64,000 bases of DNA from Pedobacter frigidisoli (GTDB lineage: Bacteria > Bacteroidota > Bacteroidia > Sphingobacteriales > Sphingobacteriaceae). The stretch is taken from contig NZ_SJSN01000002.1 of assembly GCF_004331675.1 (NCBI RefSeq), positions 1 to 64,000 of the forward strand. Direction: 5' to 3'. Below, in pieces: positions 35,084 to 43,792 of the stretch. Numbering within the stretch: the first letter of the stretch is position 1; each line of letters starts with the position of its first letter. The position numbers and the translations under genes are program-made. The notes beneath the pieces were generated by a model. That model made no database searches. It was not told the origin of the DNA and saw only the letters and a list, made by a program, of their open reading frames with translations.

Positions 35084-35405
35084 TTGTAAATTTCCATCCC
35101 TCTGTTTTAAAATATTTTAATGATTTAATTGATACATTATTCTATGAAAATTATTTCTCTACAGAGACAGTGCTGTAGAGTATGTTGCTAAGTTAATTTT
35201 TCATGTTGAAAACCAAATTCATAAAAAGAAACATAATATATGTCCGTTATTAGTTTCTGTTCATGGCAATTATTTTGTAAGCTTCAATCTTAACGCTAAG
35301 ACGACATGGTATTTCGTATTTGATAAGATAGATAATCGTTATCTTATTACATATGTTTTTAATAATTATTCCAAAGAGGCAAAAAAAATAAACCAAAACC
35401 TTTAG
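35074..35405 (+). pseudogene. Frameshifted toxin-like gene (RelE/ParE-size)
   Basis: Reading from a TTG at 35074 gives LEVIVNFHPSVLKYFNDLID and continues to about 35170, where stops appear. Moving by one base at about 35168-35172 reopens the frame as AVEYVAKLIFHVENQIHKK and continues without a stop to 35405, with beta-strand-like stretches (LLVSVHGNYFVSFNL, TTWYFVFDKIDNRYLITYVFNN). Together they make one protein of about 110 residues, the size and strand pattern of RelE/ParE-type toxins. One missing base explains the break. Whether this is true decay, or a sequencing error, cannot be told here. The family is inferred. Confidence 0.65.
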
Positions 35406-35427
35406 GAATATTTGTTTATCTTCAAGA

Positions 35428-36711
35428 ATGAACTTTCCGGAAGATTTTCTTCATTACGTTTGGCAATTTAGGTCGTTTGATAACAACGACTTAAGAACTG
35501 CTGATGGTGAAGATTTGAAAATTATCCATCAGGGTTTTCTAAATAAAAATGCTGGTCCCGATTTTAATAACTCGAAAATTCAAATTGGCGAAACCGTTTG
35601 GGCTGGAAATGTAGAAATTCATATAAAATCTTCCGATTGGTTAAAACACAATCATCAAAGTGATGCCAGTTATGAAAACGTAATTCTTCATGTGGTTTAT
35701 GAAAACGATGTTGAAATTAAAAGAATTGATGGTTCGATTTTGCCTGTTTTGGAACTTAAAAACCGAATTGCGGATGAGTTGATTCAGAAATATGAAACGC
35801 TGTTTTTCACATTAACTGATTTCCCCTGCATCGCTCAAATTCAACATGTAGATAGGTTAATTGTAGATTCTTTTTTATCCAGAACTTTAATTGAAAGGTT
35901 TGAGCAAAAATCTCAAGTGGTAGTTGAAACACTCAGCGAATTAAATGGCAATTGGGATGAAACTTTTTACCGTTTTATGGCTCGTAATTTTGGTTTCAAA
36001 GTAAATGCTTTGCCTTTCGAGCTTTTTGCAAAAGCAATTCCGCAACAGATTTATGGAAAACATAAAGATAATTCCTTACAAATTGAGGCCTTGGTTTTTG
36101 GTTCTGCTGGTTTTTTAAATGATAACTTTGAAGAGGAATATCCAGCGGAGCTGAAAAAGGAATTTCAATTTTTGCAGAAAAAATACAACATCAAACCCAT
36201 CGAAGTTTCCATTTGGAAATTTATGAGGATGCGTCCACAGAACTTTCCAACCTTACGATTGGCGCAGTTTGCAGCATTAATTCTCAAAGCAAATCATTTG
36301 TTCTCAAAAGTGATGGAAATAAGTAGAGTTGCAGAATTACGCAGATTGTTTGAGAATTTGCCTGTTAACGATTTTTGGAAAACACATTATCACTTCAAGA
36401 AAGAAACAACAGAGGTAAGCACTCAAATAGGAAAAACATCAGTAGATAATATCTTGTTGAATACAGTTGCTTTATTTTTATTTGCTTATGGCAGACACAC
36501 AGGGACACCATTTTACATCAGCAGAGCAATAAAGTTGTTGGAAAGTTTGCCTGCAGAGCAAAACGCCATAACTGATAAATTTACCTCAGCGGGCGTAGTA
36601 ATGGATAATGCGTTTTCATCGCAAGGCATTTTGCAATTGAAAAAGCAATATTGCGATGAGAAAAAATGTCTATCTTGTGGGATAGGTATTAAGATTTTAA
36701 AACAAGCTTAA
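35428..36711 (+). CDS. DUF2851 family protein
   Basis: A 427-residue cytoplasmic protein of the DUF2851 family, which is common in Bacteroidota and of unknown function. The N-terminus MNFPEDFLHYVWQF, the stretch NKNAGPDFNNSKI (about 37-49) and WAGNVEIHIKSSDW (about 54-67) are family-typical. The C-terminus ends with a cysteine cluster, CDEKKCLSCGIG, that could bind a metal. No catalytic mechanism is established. It starts 22 bases after the broken toxin-like gene and seems to have its own promoter. Confidence 0.82.
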   Translation: MNFPEDFLHYVWQFRSFDNNDLRTADGEDLKIIHQGFLNKNAGPDFNNSKIQIGETVWAGNVEIHIKSSDWLKHNHQSDASYENVILHVVYENDVEIKRIDGSILPVLELKNRIADELIQKYETLFFTLTDFPCIAQIQHVDRLIVDSFLSRTLIERFEQKSQVVVETLSELNGNWDETFYRFMARNFGFKVNALPFELFAKAIPQQIYGKHKDNSLQIEALVFGSAGFLNDNFEEEYPAELKKEFQFLQKKYNIKPIEVSIWKFMRMRPQNFPTLRLAQFAALILKANHLFSKVMEISRVAELRRLFENLPVNDFWKTHYHFKKETTEVSTQIGKTSVDNILLNTVALFLFAYGRHTGTPFYISRAIKLLESLPAEQNAITDKFTSAGVVMDNAFSSQGILQLKKQYCDEKKCLSCGIGIKILKQA

Positions 36712-36752
36712 ATTACACCAAACTTTCTACCCATTAATCGGTTTTGATAATT

Positions 36753-36968
36753 ATGGAATTTCCACACGAACTTAAAGAACTTTATCCCGATAAAATTGTC
36801 GAGGTTAGAGGAAATGCTGATGCTTTAACGGTGATTTTGAATATTGGCGTTGATATAGAAAAGTTTAAAAATGAATTGAAGAAAAAATATTCAGGTTTGG
36901 AAGACCCACAAACGCTCTTTATAAAACACGAAAATAAGCAGGATTTTGAGAAACTGATTTTGGAGTAA
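36753..36968 (+). CDS. Small conserved-looking cytoplasmic protein
   Basis: A 71-residue acidic protein that I cannot name. It has no signal or membrane segment. Alternating strands and helices (KIVEVRGNADALTVILNIG, IEKFKNELKKKYSG) suggest a compact alpha-beta domain. The ATG at 36753 is preferred over an upstream TTG that would add three residues. It follows the DUF2851 gene after 41 bases and may be co-transcribed. Confidence 0.6.
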   Translation: MEFPHELKELYPDKIVEVRGNADALTVILNIGVDIEKFKNELKKKYSGLEDPQTLFIKHENKQDFEKLILE

Positions 36969-37102
36969 AATGCTTCACCATTCAACGTAATTTTTTGTTT
37001 AGAAGTTTTAACCGAATATTATCCCTAAATTAGAGTTTGAAAAAGACTAATTATTCCGCTTTCTTTAATTTATATTGAAATTAAGATTTAAATAAGCTTA
37101 CA

Positions 37103-37321
37103 ATGTTCCAGAGAATTATAACTTATTTCGAGCAACAGAGTTTTGGGGTTTCTACGTATTTGGCAAATAAGTTGAATATGAGCACCGCAAAAGTTCGTTT
37201 ATTCTTTATCTATTCATCATTTCTGGCAGTCGGTTTCCCGATATTATTTTACTTTTTAGCCGCCGTAGTTTTGGATATCAGAACTTATATGAAGAAGATG
37301 CGGTTGAGGATTTGGGAGTAA
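37103..37321 (+). CDS. PspC-like small membrane protein
   Basis: A 72-residue protein with a PspC-type core: FGVSTYLANKLNMSTAKVRLFFIYSSF (about 14-40) leads into a hydrophobic segment (about 32-58), and a basic tail follows. PspC-domain proteins take part in membrane-stress responses in other bacteria. This one consists of the domain only. It is flanked by intergenic sequence on both sides. Confidence 0.72.
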   Translation: MFQRIITYFEQQSFGVSTYLANKLNMSTAKVRLFFIYSSFLAVGFPILFYFLAAVVLDIRTYMKKMRLRIWE

Positions 37322-37397
37322 AATGTAAGATGTATAATGTGAAATGGAAAATGTGCTTCCAAGACTCACGACTAAATACTCCGAACTCACGACTAAA

Positions 37398-38051
37398 TTA
37401 ATCTTCTCTCAAAATCTCTGCAATTTCATTAAAGCCTTTTTCTGCGGCTAAATCTGCTGGGAGTTTTCCGCCCTCCATACGCAAACTAACTTCTGCGCCG
37501 TGCTCCAAAAGCAGAATGATTAATTCTATGTTTCCTAATTGTGCGGCGGTGTGTAAAGGTGCTAAACCTGCTTTTTGGCAAACATTTGGGTAAGCGCCAT
37601 TATCTAAAAGCATTTTGGTGATATTAATATTATTTGCCGCAACGGCCGAATGAATAGGGAAAACATTAAATCCGTTTTTCGATGCCAAGTTCACATCAGC
37701 GCCTTTTAGCACTAAAAATCTGGCTAAATCTTCATGTCCGAAATAACAGGCTAGCCCTAACGGCGTAAAACCATCTTCAGAGAAATCGTTAATACTATCT
37801 GGTTTTTGGAAAATAAGTAAAGTAGCGGTATCGAATTTTCCAACTGCGCAAGCTTCAAATAATGTTAAATCATCTGTGAATTCTGAAATTAAGTTGGCAA
37901 TATCCTGCTTTTTGTAGTAGCAGGCTAAAAGTAATGGAGAAATATTGTGCGAAGTATTATTATTGGCTAATTTTGGATTTTGAACCAAAATCTCTTTTAC
38001 TGCCTGTAAATTTCCTGCCTCAATCTGTTCCTCGAGTTGCGCTATACTCAT
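37398..38051 (-). CDS. Ankyrin-repeat protein
   Basis: A 217-residue protein built almost entirely of ankyrin repeats, a protein-binding scaffold. Repeat units can be seen at about 37-68 (weak), 92-125 (DGFTPLGLACYFGHEDLARFL), 127-158 (NVFPIHSAVAANNINITKML), 160-190 (GLAPLHTAAQLGNIELIILL) and 192-217 (KLPADLAAEKGFNEIAEIL). There is no signal peptide, so it is probably cytoplasmic. The partner is unknown. The gene is alone on its strand. Confidence 0.9.
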   Translation of the reverse strand: MSIAQLEEQIEAGNLQAVKEILVQNPKLANNNTSHNISPLLLACYYKKQDIANLISEFTDDLTLFEACAVGKFDTATLLIFQKPDSINDFSEDGFTPLGLACYFGHEDLARFLVLKGADVNLASKNGFNVFPIHSAVAANNINITKMLLDNGAYPNVCQKAGLAPLHTAAQLGNIELIILLLEHGAEVSLRMEGGKLPADLAAEKGFNEIAEILRED

Positions 38052-38208
38052 ACGTTTGATTTTATTTCAAATAATCGATTTAAATTAACAAAAAATTAAT
38101 AGTGTTTAGAAATTTTTACTGAAATATATAGATTGTAAAGCAATTTGCACAGAAAATATCGCTTACAAGAACTGGATTTTCGAAATAGCTTAGAACCTTA
38201 GTTAAATA

Positions 38209-38399
38209 AACCCGACAGAAGCGGAAATACTTTTTCGTTGTTACAACCTTGAATATGCTGTCATTCTGAGGTACGAAGAATCTGCAAGCTATGAAATAGA
38301 TTCTTTGTACCTCAGAATGACAGAAGTTTGAAAAAGATTGGAGCAAATGGCGGGGCTACAGAACCTAAAAATTACAAAACATACATTTTCCAAATAAAA
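38209..38399 (+). repeat. Dispersed repeat family B, copy 3
   Basis: It starts with CCCGACAGAAGCGGAAATAC. The inner part is the best palindrome of the family: GTCATTCTGAGGTACGAAGAA pairs with TTCTTTGTACCTCAGAATGAC. The right end is GCAAATGGCGGGGCTACA and CATTTTCCAAATAAAAAAA. Confidence 0.8.
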
Positions 38400-38401
38400 A
38401 A

Positions 38402-38433
38402 ATCCCGTTTTACCTCTCCAGATAAAACGGGAT
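38402..38433. terminator. Strong terminator-like hairpin
   Basis: ATCCCGTTTTA (38402-38412) pairs perfectly with TAAAACGGGAT (38423-38433), with A-rich sequence on the left. On the minus strand it is followed by a long T tract, so it works best in that direction. It abuts the end of repeat B3. Confidence 0.65.
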
Positions 38434-38589
38434 TAAAACCTAAAACAAAATCCGTTTCATTTGACAAAACGTACAACTTGTGTGTTGTTAAGATAATAGA
38501 CGATATTTTCTGTTTAAGGTTTAATGTGCGATGAATAATTTTTAATTTGAGGCAACTTATAAAAACTGATTAGATACAACTATATATTT

Positions 38590-38597
38590 TATATTTG
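38590..38597 (+). promoter_or_regulatory. Candidate -7 box of ftsK
   Basis: TATATTTG matches TAnnTTTG exactly, 26 bases before the ftsK start codon. Unlike at recR or the DUF502 gene, this leaves a short untranslated leader. A good -33 element is not visible. Confidence 0.45.
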
Positions 38598-38623
38598 TTG
38601 TTTAATATATTATAGAATAGAAA

Positions 38624-41233
38624 ATGGCGGTAAGGGGAAACCAATTTAAAACCAACACATTCAGAGATAAAGGTGCTGAAAATGCATCGGGTAGGCCGTC
38701 TTCGAGTCGCCAACCGAAAGAAAAAAGAGAATATTTGCCAAGTTTCGACTTGCAGGATGGACGTGCAATTAAAATTGTAGGTCTGTTTTTTGTTATACTG
38801 TCACTTTACTTTTTAATTGCTTTTACGTCGTATTTATTTACCTGGCAAGATGACCAGAGCTATGTAATTGATGCAAATGGGGGTTGGGGCAATTTGTTTA
38901 AAACTGCTGAAGAGTTAAAGGATTCGGGCGTAATTATTCCCGTGGTACAAAACTGGTTAGGTAAATTTGGTGCTTTGTTATCGCACCAGTTTATTTATGA
39001 ATGGTTTGGTATTGCATCATTTCTGTTCGTTTTGGCATTCTTTATTATCGGTTACAGATTATTATTTAAAGTTAAAATCCTTTCAATTTCTAAAACTTTA
39101 GGTTATAGCTTTTTCTTTCTATTATTTATCTCATTAACCTTTGGATTTGCACACAGTTTTTGGGCAGAATCGCCACATTATTTAGAGGGAGAATTTGGTT
39201 ATTGGAGCAATAAATTATTGGGTGCACAAATTGGTGCTGCAGGTGTTGCAGGTTTAATAGCTTTTGCAGGCTTAACGATTTTAATTATTGCTTACAACAT
39301 CGATTTTAAATTTCCAGAACGTAAAGAAAAGGAGGTTTATTTAGATAATGAAACGCCGGATTTTGTAAATGAGGTAAGGGAAAAATTTGCGCAGAATAAA
39401 GAAGTTGAAGAAAGAACAGAATCGATTGAATTTCCTGTTCGTGATAAACCACCTTTAAATAACGAACGCAGACAGCAAAATGTAGTCATTCAGCCAAGCC
39501 GTTACGAGGGAAAAGAAGAAGAAGACGAGGTTATTGCACCTGTTACTTTATCGCCTTTGGCTACAAATTTACCAATGGCAGCTTCTTCAGTAGCTTCGGC
39601 AATGCCTTTAGTTGTAGAGCCCACCATTCAGGATGAAGAAGTAGAAAAGGAACCTAGTTTTACCATTCAAAAAACGGAAGAAGATAAAAAATCGGAAGAC
39701 TTGGTTGAGCAATTTGGCAACTATGATGAAAAGCTGGATTTAGCAGGGTACAAATATCCAACCATTGATTTATTAGAAAATTACGGCACCAATAAAATTT
39801 CTGTAAATGCAGAAGAATTAGAGGCCAACAAAAATAAAATTGTAGAAACGCTTAATCATTACAATATCGAAATCGATAAGATTAAGGCTACAATTGGTCC
39901 AACGGTTACACTTTACGAGATTATTCCGGCACCTGGTGTAAGGATTTCGAAAATTAAAAACTTGGAAGATGATATCGCACTTTCTTTAGCGGCTTTGGGT
40001 ATTCGTATCATTGCGCCAATGCCGGGAAAGGGAACAATTGGTATTGAGGTTCCGAATCAACACCCAGAAATGGTGCCAATGCGTAGCATTTTGAATACTG
40101 AAAAGTGGACTCAAAATACCATGGATTTGCCAATTGCTTTGGGTAAAACCATCAGTAATGAAGTTTTTATCGCAGATTTGGCTAAAATGCCTCACTTATT
40201 GGTTGCGGGGGCAACCGGTCAGGGTAAATCGGTTGGTATTAATGCGATTTTGGTCTCCTTGTTATTTAAGAAACATCCGGCGCAGTTGAAATTTGTATTG
40301 GTCGATCCGAAAAAGGTAGAACTAACTTTATTCAATAGGATAGAGCGCCACTTTTTGGCAAAACTTCCAGGAGAGGCTGATGCAATTATTACCGATACTA
40401 AAAAGGTGGTAAACACCTTAAACTCTTTATGTATCGAAATGGACCAGCGCTACGATTTATTGAAAGATGCACAGGTTCGTAACTTAAAAGAGTACAACGA
40501 AAAATTCATTAAGCGTAAGCTTAACCCAAACAACGGACACCGGTTTTTGCCATTCATTGTTTTAGTGGTAGATGAGTTTGCCGATTTAATGATGACGGCC
40601 GGTAAAGAAGTTGAAGCGCCGATTGCTCGTTTAGCGCAGTTGGCTCGTGCCATCGGAATTCACTTGGTTTTGGCTACCCAGCGTCCGTCTGTTAACATTA
40701 TTACAGGTACTATTAAGGCCAACTTCCCAGCGAGATTAGCCTTTAGGGTTTTATCGAAAATCGATTCGAGGACTATTTTGGATAGTGGTGGTGCCGACCA
40801 GTTGATTGGTCGTGGAGATATGCTTTTATCTACAGGCAGCGACTTAATCAGGCTACAGTGTGCTTTCGTTGATACACCAGAGGTGGATAGAATTTCTGAA
40901 TATATTGGCAACCAGCGTGGCTATTCTGATGCTTATCAACTACCTGAATATGTAGATGAGGCAGGCGAGGGAAGTAAGGCAGATTTCGACCCGAATGAGC
41001 GTGATAAGTTTTTTGAAGATGCTGCCAGACTGATTGTTATGCATCAACAAGGTTCTACTTCGCTAATACAACGTAAATTGAAGCTTGGCTATAATAGGGC
41101 AGGTAGAATTATCGACCAATTAGAGGCTGCGGGTATTGTTGGTCCATTTGAGGGAAGTAAAGCCCGTGAAGTTTTATATCCTGATGAATATTCTTTGGAA
41201 CAGTTCTTGAATAGCATGAATAGCAAGGATTAG
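38624..41233 (+). CDS. ftsK: DNA translocase FtsK
   Basis: An 869-residue septum-located DNA pump that clears the chromosome during division. Four N-terminal membrane segments (about 50-72, 122-144, 154-174, 195-217) are followed by an acidic linker (about 240-370). The alpha and beta motor domains carry Walker A GATGQGKS (about 527-534), Walker B LVVDEFADLMM and the typical LVLATQRPSVNIITG. A C-terminal winged-helix gamma domain (about 795-860) recognises DNA polarity sequences. Length is usual for Bacteroidota. lolA follows after 60 bases, and the two are probably co-transcribed. Confidence 0.95.
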   Translation: MAVRGNQFKTNTFRDKGAENASGRPSSSRQPKEKREYLPSFDLQDGRAIKIVGLFFVILSLYFLIAFTSYLFTWQDDQSYVIDANGGWGNLFKTAEELKDSGVIIPVVQNWLGKFGALLSHQFIYEWFGIASFLFVLAFFIIGYRLLFKVKILSISKTLGYSFFFLLFISLTFGFAHSFWAESPHYLEGEFGYWSNKLLGAQIGAAGVAGLIAFAGLTILIIAYNIDFKFPERKEKEVYLDNETPDFVNEVREKFAQNKEVEERTESIEFPVRDKPPLNNERRQQNVVIQPSRYEGKEEEDEVIAPVTLSPLATNLPMAASSVASAMPLVVEPTIQDEEVEKEPSFTIQKTEEDKKSEDLVEQFGNYDEKLDLAGYKYPTIDLLENYGTNKISVNAEELEANKNKIVETLNHYNIEIDKIKATIGPTVTLYEIIPAPGVRISKIKNLEDDIALSLAALGIRIIAPMPGKGTIGIEVPNQHPEMVPMRSILNTEKWTQNTMDLPIALGKTISNEVFIADLAKMPHLLVAGATGQGKSVGINAILVSLLFKKHPAQLKFVLVDPKKVELTLFNRIERHFLAKLPGEADAIITDTKKVVNTLNSLCIEMDQRYDLLKDAQVRNLKEYNEKFIKRKLNPNNGHRFLPFIVLVVDEFADLMMTAGKEVEAPIARLAQLARAIGIHLVLATQRPSVNIITGTIKANFPARLAFRVLSKIDSRTILDSGGADQLIGRGDMLLSTGSDLIRLQCAFVDTPEVDRISEYIGNQRGYSDAYQLPEYVDEAGEGSKADFDPNERDKFFEDAARLIVMHQQGSTSLIQRKLKLGYNRAGRIIDQLEAAGIVGPFEGSKAREVLYPDEYSLEQFLNSMNSKD

Positions 41234-41293
41234 ATTAAACCAATATGAAAAAATCTACTCTAACGTTTCAAAAGAAAATTTAAAAAAGACAAG

Positions 41294-41944
41294 ATGAAGA
41301 AATTATTTTCAGCATTAATGGTTGTAGTTGCTTTTACGACATCAACCTATGCTCAAACTGATGCGAAAGCTAAAGCAATTTTAGCTGATGTAAGTAAGAA
41401 ATATAAATCGTACAATATTGTAAAAACCGATTTCACTTTCACTTTAGATAATCCAAAAGCTAAGGTTAAGGAAACTCAACAAGGCACTTTATATGTTAAA
41501 GCCAACTCAAATAAATACAAAGTGGCGATGACCAATCAAGAGTTGTTTAGCGATGGTAAAAGCCAGTGGACTTACTTAAAAAAAGATAAAGAGGTTCAGG
41601 TAAGCAATGTAGATAATAGTGGTGATGCCATTAATCCTGCTAAAATTTTTACTGTTTATGAAAAAGGCTTTAAATACATTTACACAGGCGAAGAGAAAGT
41701 TGGTGCTAAAACTTACCAAATGATTGATTTAACACCAGTTGATGCAAAAAAATCAATCTTTAAAGTTCGTTTAAGTATCGATAAGGCTGCTAAACAAATT
41801 GCAAACGTAGTTTTGTTTGATAAAAATGGAAATAAATACACTTACAATGTGAAAACTTTTTCACCAAATGTAAATGTACCGGAAACTACTTTTGCATTCG
41901 ATGCTAAGAAATATCCTGGTGTTGAGGTGGTAGATTTAAGATAA
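41294..41944 (+). CDS. lolA: LolA-like outer-membrane lipoprotein carrier
   Basis: A 216-residue periplasmic carrier that takes lipoproteins from the inner to the outer membrane. A signal peptide covers about 1-20 (ALMVVVAFTTSTYAQ). The mature protein has the half-barrel strand pattern of LolA, with QQGTLYVKANSNKYKVAM (about 62-79), LFSDGKSQWTYL and a region DLTPVDAKKSIFKVRLSID (about 146-164). Sequence conservation is low, as is normal in this phylum. The ftsK-lolA order recalls the frequent lolA-ftsK proximity in other bacteria. Confidence 0.85.
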   Translation: MKKLFSALMVVVAFTTSTYAQTDAKAKAILADVSKKYKSYNIVKTDFTFTLDNPKAKVKETQQGTLYVKANSNKYKVAMTNQELFSDGKSQWTYLKKDKEVQVSNVDNSGDAINPAKIFTVYEKGFKYIYTGEEKVGAKTYQMIDLTPVDAKKSIFKVRLSIDKAAKQIANVVLFDKNGNKYTYNVKTFSPNVNVPETTFAFDAKKYPGVEVVDLR

Positions 41945-41976
41945 TTTTCTTTTTCGCTTGGCGGGATAAGATTTTT

Positions 41977-42009
41977 AAAGGTTCAGTTGGATACAGCTGA
42001 ACCTTTTTT
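41977..42009 (+). terminator. Terminator after lolA
   Basis: AAAGGTTCAG pairs with CTGAACCTTT around a loop of about ten bases and is followed by a T tract. It lies 33 bases after the lolA stop codon. Confidence 0.8.
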
Positions 42010-42061
42010 GTTGATGCCATATTGCCGTTGCGTTCATTTTAGAATCTTAAATTATAATAAC

Positions 42062-42252
42062 TATTTTTTTGAAAAGCAGTTGCCATAATTCTTTTGTCAA
42101 ATCAGTCCCGCCATTCGCTTCAATCTTTTAAACTTCTGTCATGCTGAGGTACGAAGCATTTGTTTCATCGGTTGCAGATGCTTCGTGCCTCAGCATGACG
42201 GTTAGTTCAAGGTTGCTGCAATTTAAAAGTATTTCCGCTTTTGTCGGGTTTA
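42062..42252 (-). repeat. Dispersed repeat family B, copy 4 (inverted)
   Basis: Read on the minus strand, it shows the same order as the other copies: CCCGACAAAAGCGGAAATAC, AACCTTGAAC, the CATGCTGAGG palindrome, GGCGGGACTGATTTG and finally AACTGCTTTTCAAAAAAA. The two arms GTCATGCTGAGGTACGAAGCA and TGCTTCGTGCCTCAGCATGAC are nearly perfect complements. Confidence 0.8.
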
Positions 42253-42435
42253 GTTTGAAATTTTTGTAAAAAGAACTTCGTCAGTTTAGCGATTGTAAAG
42301 ATTCACCAACTAAGAAATATAAAATTATTTAAGCTCGATACAATTACTAGGTTTTTTTATGTTTTAAAATATGCTTAAATGGCTAACGTGGTAAAAAAAT
42401 CATGCTTGTATTTATGATTGATGCTTAGATTTCTC

Positions 42436-42443
42436 TAAGTTTG
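42436..42443 (+). promoter_or_regulatory. Candidate -7 box before the 90-residue protein gene
   Basis: TAAGTTTG matches TAnnTTTG and ends five bases before the ATG at 42449, again a nearly leaderless arrangement. Confidence 0.45.
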
Positions 42444-42448
42444 TTTTA

Positions 42449-42721
42449 ATGTCATTGCCACTAACAAACCATACCTTAGAGAAATTAGAGCAATTGCTTT
42501 TTGCAATGGGTTTTAAGGTTCGTTACGAGAAAGGTAACTTTAAAACAGGTTCATGCCTGCTTGAGCATAATAAAATCATCGTGGTAAATAAATTTTCTAA
42601 TTTAGAGGGTAAAATTGCCGCTTTAGTCACTTTAGTTAAGCAAACGAATCCCGATGAAAATATGTTAGATGAAAAGCAACGTCAATTTTTTCACTCTTTA
42701 CAACAAACCGAATTATTTTAA
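42449..42721 (+). CDS. Small conserved-looking protein next to the MBL-fold gene
   Basis: A 90-residue cytoplasmic protein that I cannot name. It has an alpha-beta pattern (helix 8-22, strands FKVRYEKGNFK and IIVVNKFSN, then helices) and no signal or membrane segment. The strand-rich centre recalls small Bacteroidota proteins found beside the same hydrolase. It ends 49 bases before the metallo-hydrolase gene on the same strand, which suggests an operon. Confidence 0.65.
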   Translation: MSLPLTNHTLEKLEQLLFAMGFKVRYEKGNFKTGSCLLEHNKIIVVNKFSNLEGKIAALVTLVKQTNPDENMLDEKQRQFFHSLQQTELF

Positions 42722-42770
42722 TGCAGATACAAATAGTAGATTACATAGATAGAAAGGACAATTTTTTACG

Positions 42771-43535
42771 ATGAAAGTTACTTTTTTAGGTACAGGTACA
42801 TCACAAGGCGTTCCTGTAATTGCATGTAATTGTGAAGTTTGTATTTCTACAGATAAGAGAAACAATCGATTAAGAACTTCTATTTTAATTGAAACTGATG
42901 ATAAGACCATCGTAGTAGATAGCGGTCCTGATTTTCGTTATCAACTTTTGCGAGAAAAGGTAAAAGATTTAGATGCAGTTCTTTTTACTCATGAACACAA
43001 AGACCATATTGCAGGTTTGGATGATATTCGTCCATTTAATTATTTGCTACATAAAGTTATAAATGTTTACGCAACAGAGCGTGTTCAAACCGCTTTAAAG
43101 AGGGAGTTTTACTATATTTTTGCCGAAACTAAATATCATGGTTTGCCACAAATTCAACTTCATACTGTAAATAATGGAGAGGATTTCAAAGTAGGGGAGA
43201 CCACCATCATTCCATTTGAAGTGATGCATCATTTGCTGCCGATTACAGGTTATAGAATTGGCGATTTCACTTACATAACCGATGCCAAAACCATTTCTGA
43301 GTCAAGCTTCGAGAGAATTATAGGGACAAAAATATTGGTAATCAATGCATTGCAAAAGGAACCACATATTTCACATTTTACCTTAAAAGAAGCAATAGAA
43401 TTTGCACAAAAAATTGGTGCAGAAACCACTTATTTGACACATATCAGTCACAATTTAGGTTTACATACAGAAGTAGAAAAGGATTTGCCTGCAAACATCA
43501 GGTTAGCTTATGATGGTTTAAAAATTGAATTGTAA
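42771..43535 (+). CDS. Metallo-beta-lactamase-fold hydrolase (PhnP-like)
   Basis: A 254-residue cytoplasmic enzyme of the metallo-beta-lactamase fold. The N-terminus has FLGTGTSQGVPVIACNCEVC (residues 4-23), the cysteine-containing start typical of PhnP-like phosphodiesterases, then the metal-binding THEHKDHIAGLDD (about 75-87), further histidines around MHHLLPITG, the aspartate in YITDAKT and the final histidines in THISHN. PhnP cleaves cyclic ribose phosphates in phosphonate breakdown. No phn genes are seen here, so the true substrate is uncertain. Confidence 0.85.
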   Translation: MKVTFLGTGTSQGVPVIACNCEVCISTDKRNNRLRTSILIETDDKTIVVDSGPDFRYQLLREKVKDLDAVLFTHEHKDHIAGLDDIRPFNYLLHKVINVYATERVQTALKREFYYIFAETKYHGLPQIQLHTVNNGEDFKVGETTIIPFEVMHHLLPITGYRIGDFTYITDAKTISESSFERIIGTKILVINALQKEPHISHFTLKEAIEFAQKIGAETTYLTHISHNLGLHTEVEKDLPANIRLAYDGLKIEL

Positions 43536-43543
43536 ATCACTGG

Positions 43544-43572
43544 TTGCTTAATCCAAAATTAAATTATATTTG
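43544..43572 (+). promoter_or_regulatory. Promoter of tRNA-Leu(GAG)
   Basis: TTG (43544-43546) lies 18 bases before TATATTTG (43565-43572), an exact match to the -7 consensus TAnnTTTG. The tRNA begins eight bases after it. This is the best-formed promoter in the window. Confidence 0.7.
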
Positions 43573-43580
43573 CAACATAA

Positions 43581-43664
43581 ACTCAGGTGGCGAAATTGGT
43601 AGACGCACCAGCTTGAGGGGCTGGCGCCTGTATGGGTGTGGGAGTTCGAATCTCCTCTTGAGTA
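43581..43664 (+). tRNA. tRNA-Leu(GAG)
   Basis: An 84-base class II tRNA. The acceptor stem ACTCAGG/CTTGAGT contains one G-T pair, and the first base pair is A-T rather than the usual G-C. The anticodon stem CCAGC/GCTGG holds loop TTGAGGG with anticodon GAG, a long variable arm follows, and the T loop is GTTCGAATC. CCA is not encoded. It is followed by a terminator. Confidence 0.95.
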
Positions 43665-43688
43665 CTAAAAAAATTTTAGTTCGAATTC

Positions 43689-43716
43689 AAAGGCTTGAGT
43701 GAAAACTCAGGCCTTT
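43689..43716 (+). terminator. Terminator after tRNA-Leu(GAG)
   Basis: AAAGGCTTGAGT pairs with ACTCAGGCCTTT around GAAA, followed by GTTATTT. The stem also contains a partial copy of the tRNA acceptor sequence (ACTCAGG). Confidence 0.75.
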
Positions 43717-43792
43717 GTTATTTATTTAAATTTCTATATTCTTTTAGTTATATAGAAATTCGTTTGCTTTTTAAATACGTATTAATTTATCA

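Larger units (their letters stand above)
38052..38623. other. Spacer with repeat B3 and a terminator-like hairpin
   Basis: This region between the divergent ankyrin and ftsK genes contains repeat family B copy 3 (38209-38399), a strong hairpin (38402-38433) and a -7 box for ftsK (38590-38597). A terminator-like hairpin upstream of two divergent genes has no obvious protein-coding transcript to end, so a small RNA reading through the repeat is possible. Confidence 0.5.

Noticed and set aside
42771..43535. Calling the MBL-fold gene phnP
   Set aside because: Only fold-level motifs support it, and no phosphonate lyase genes are in the window, so no symbol was given.
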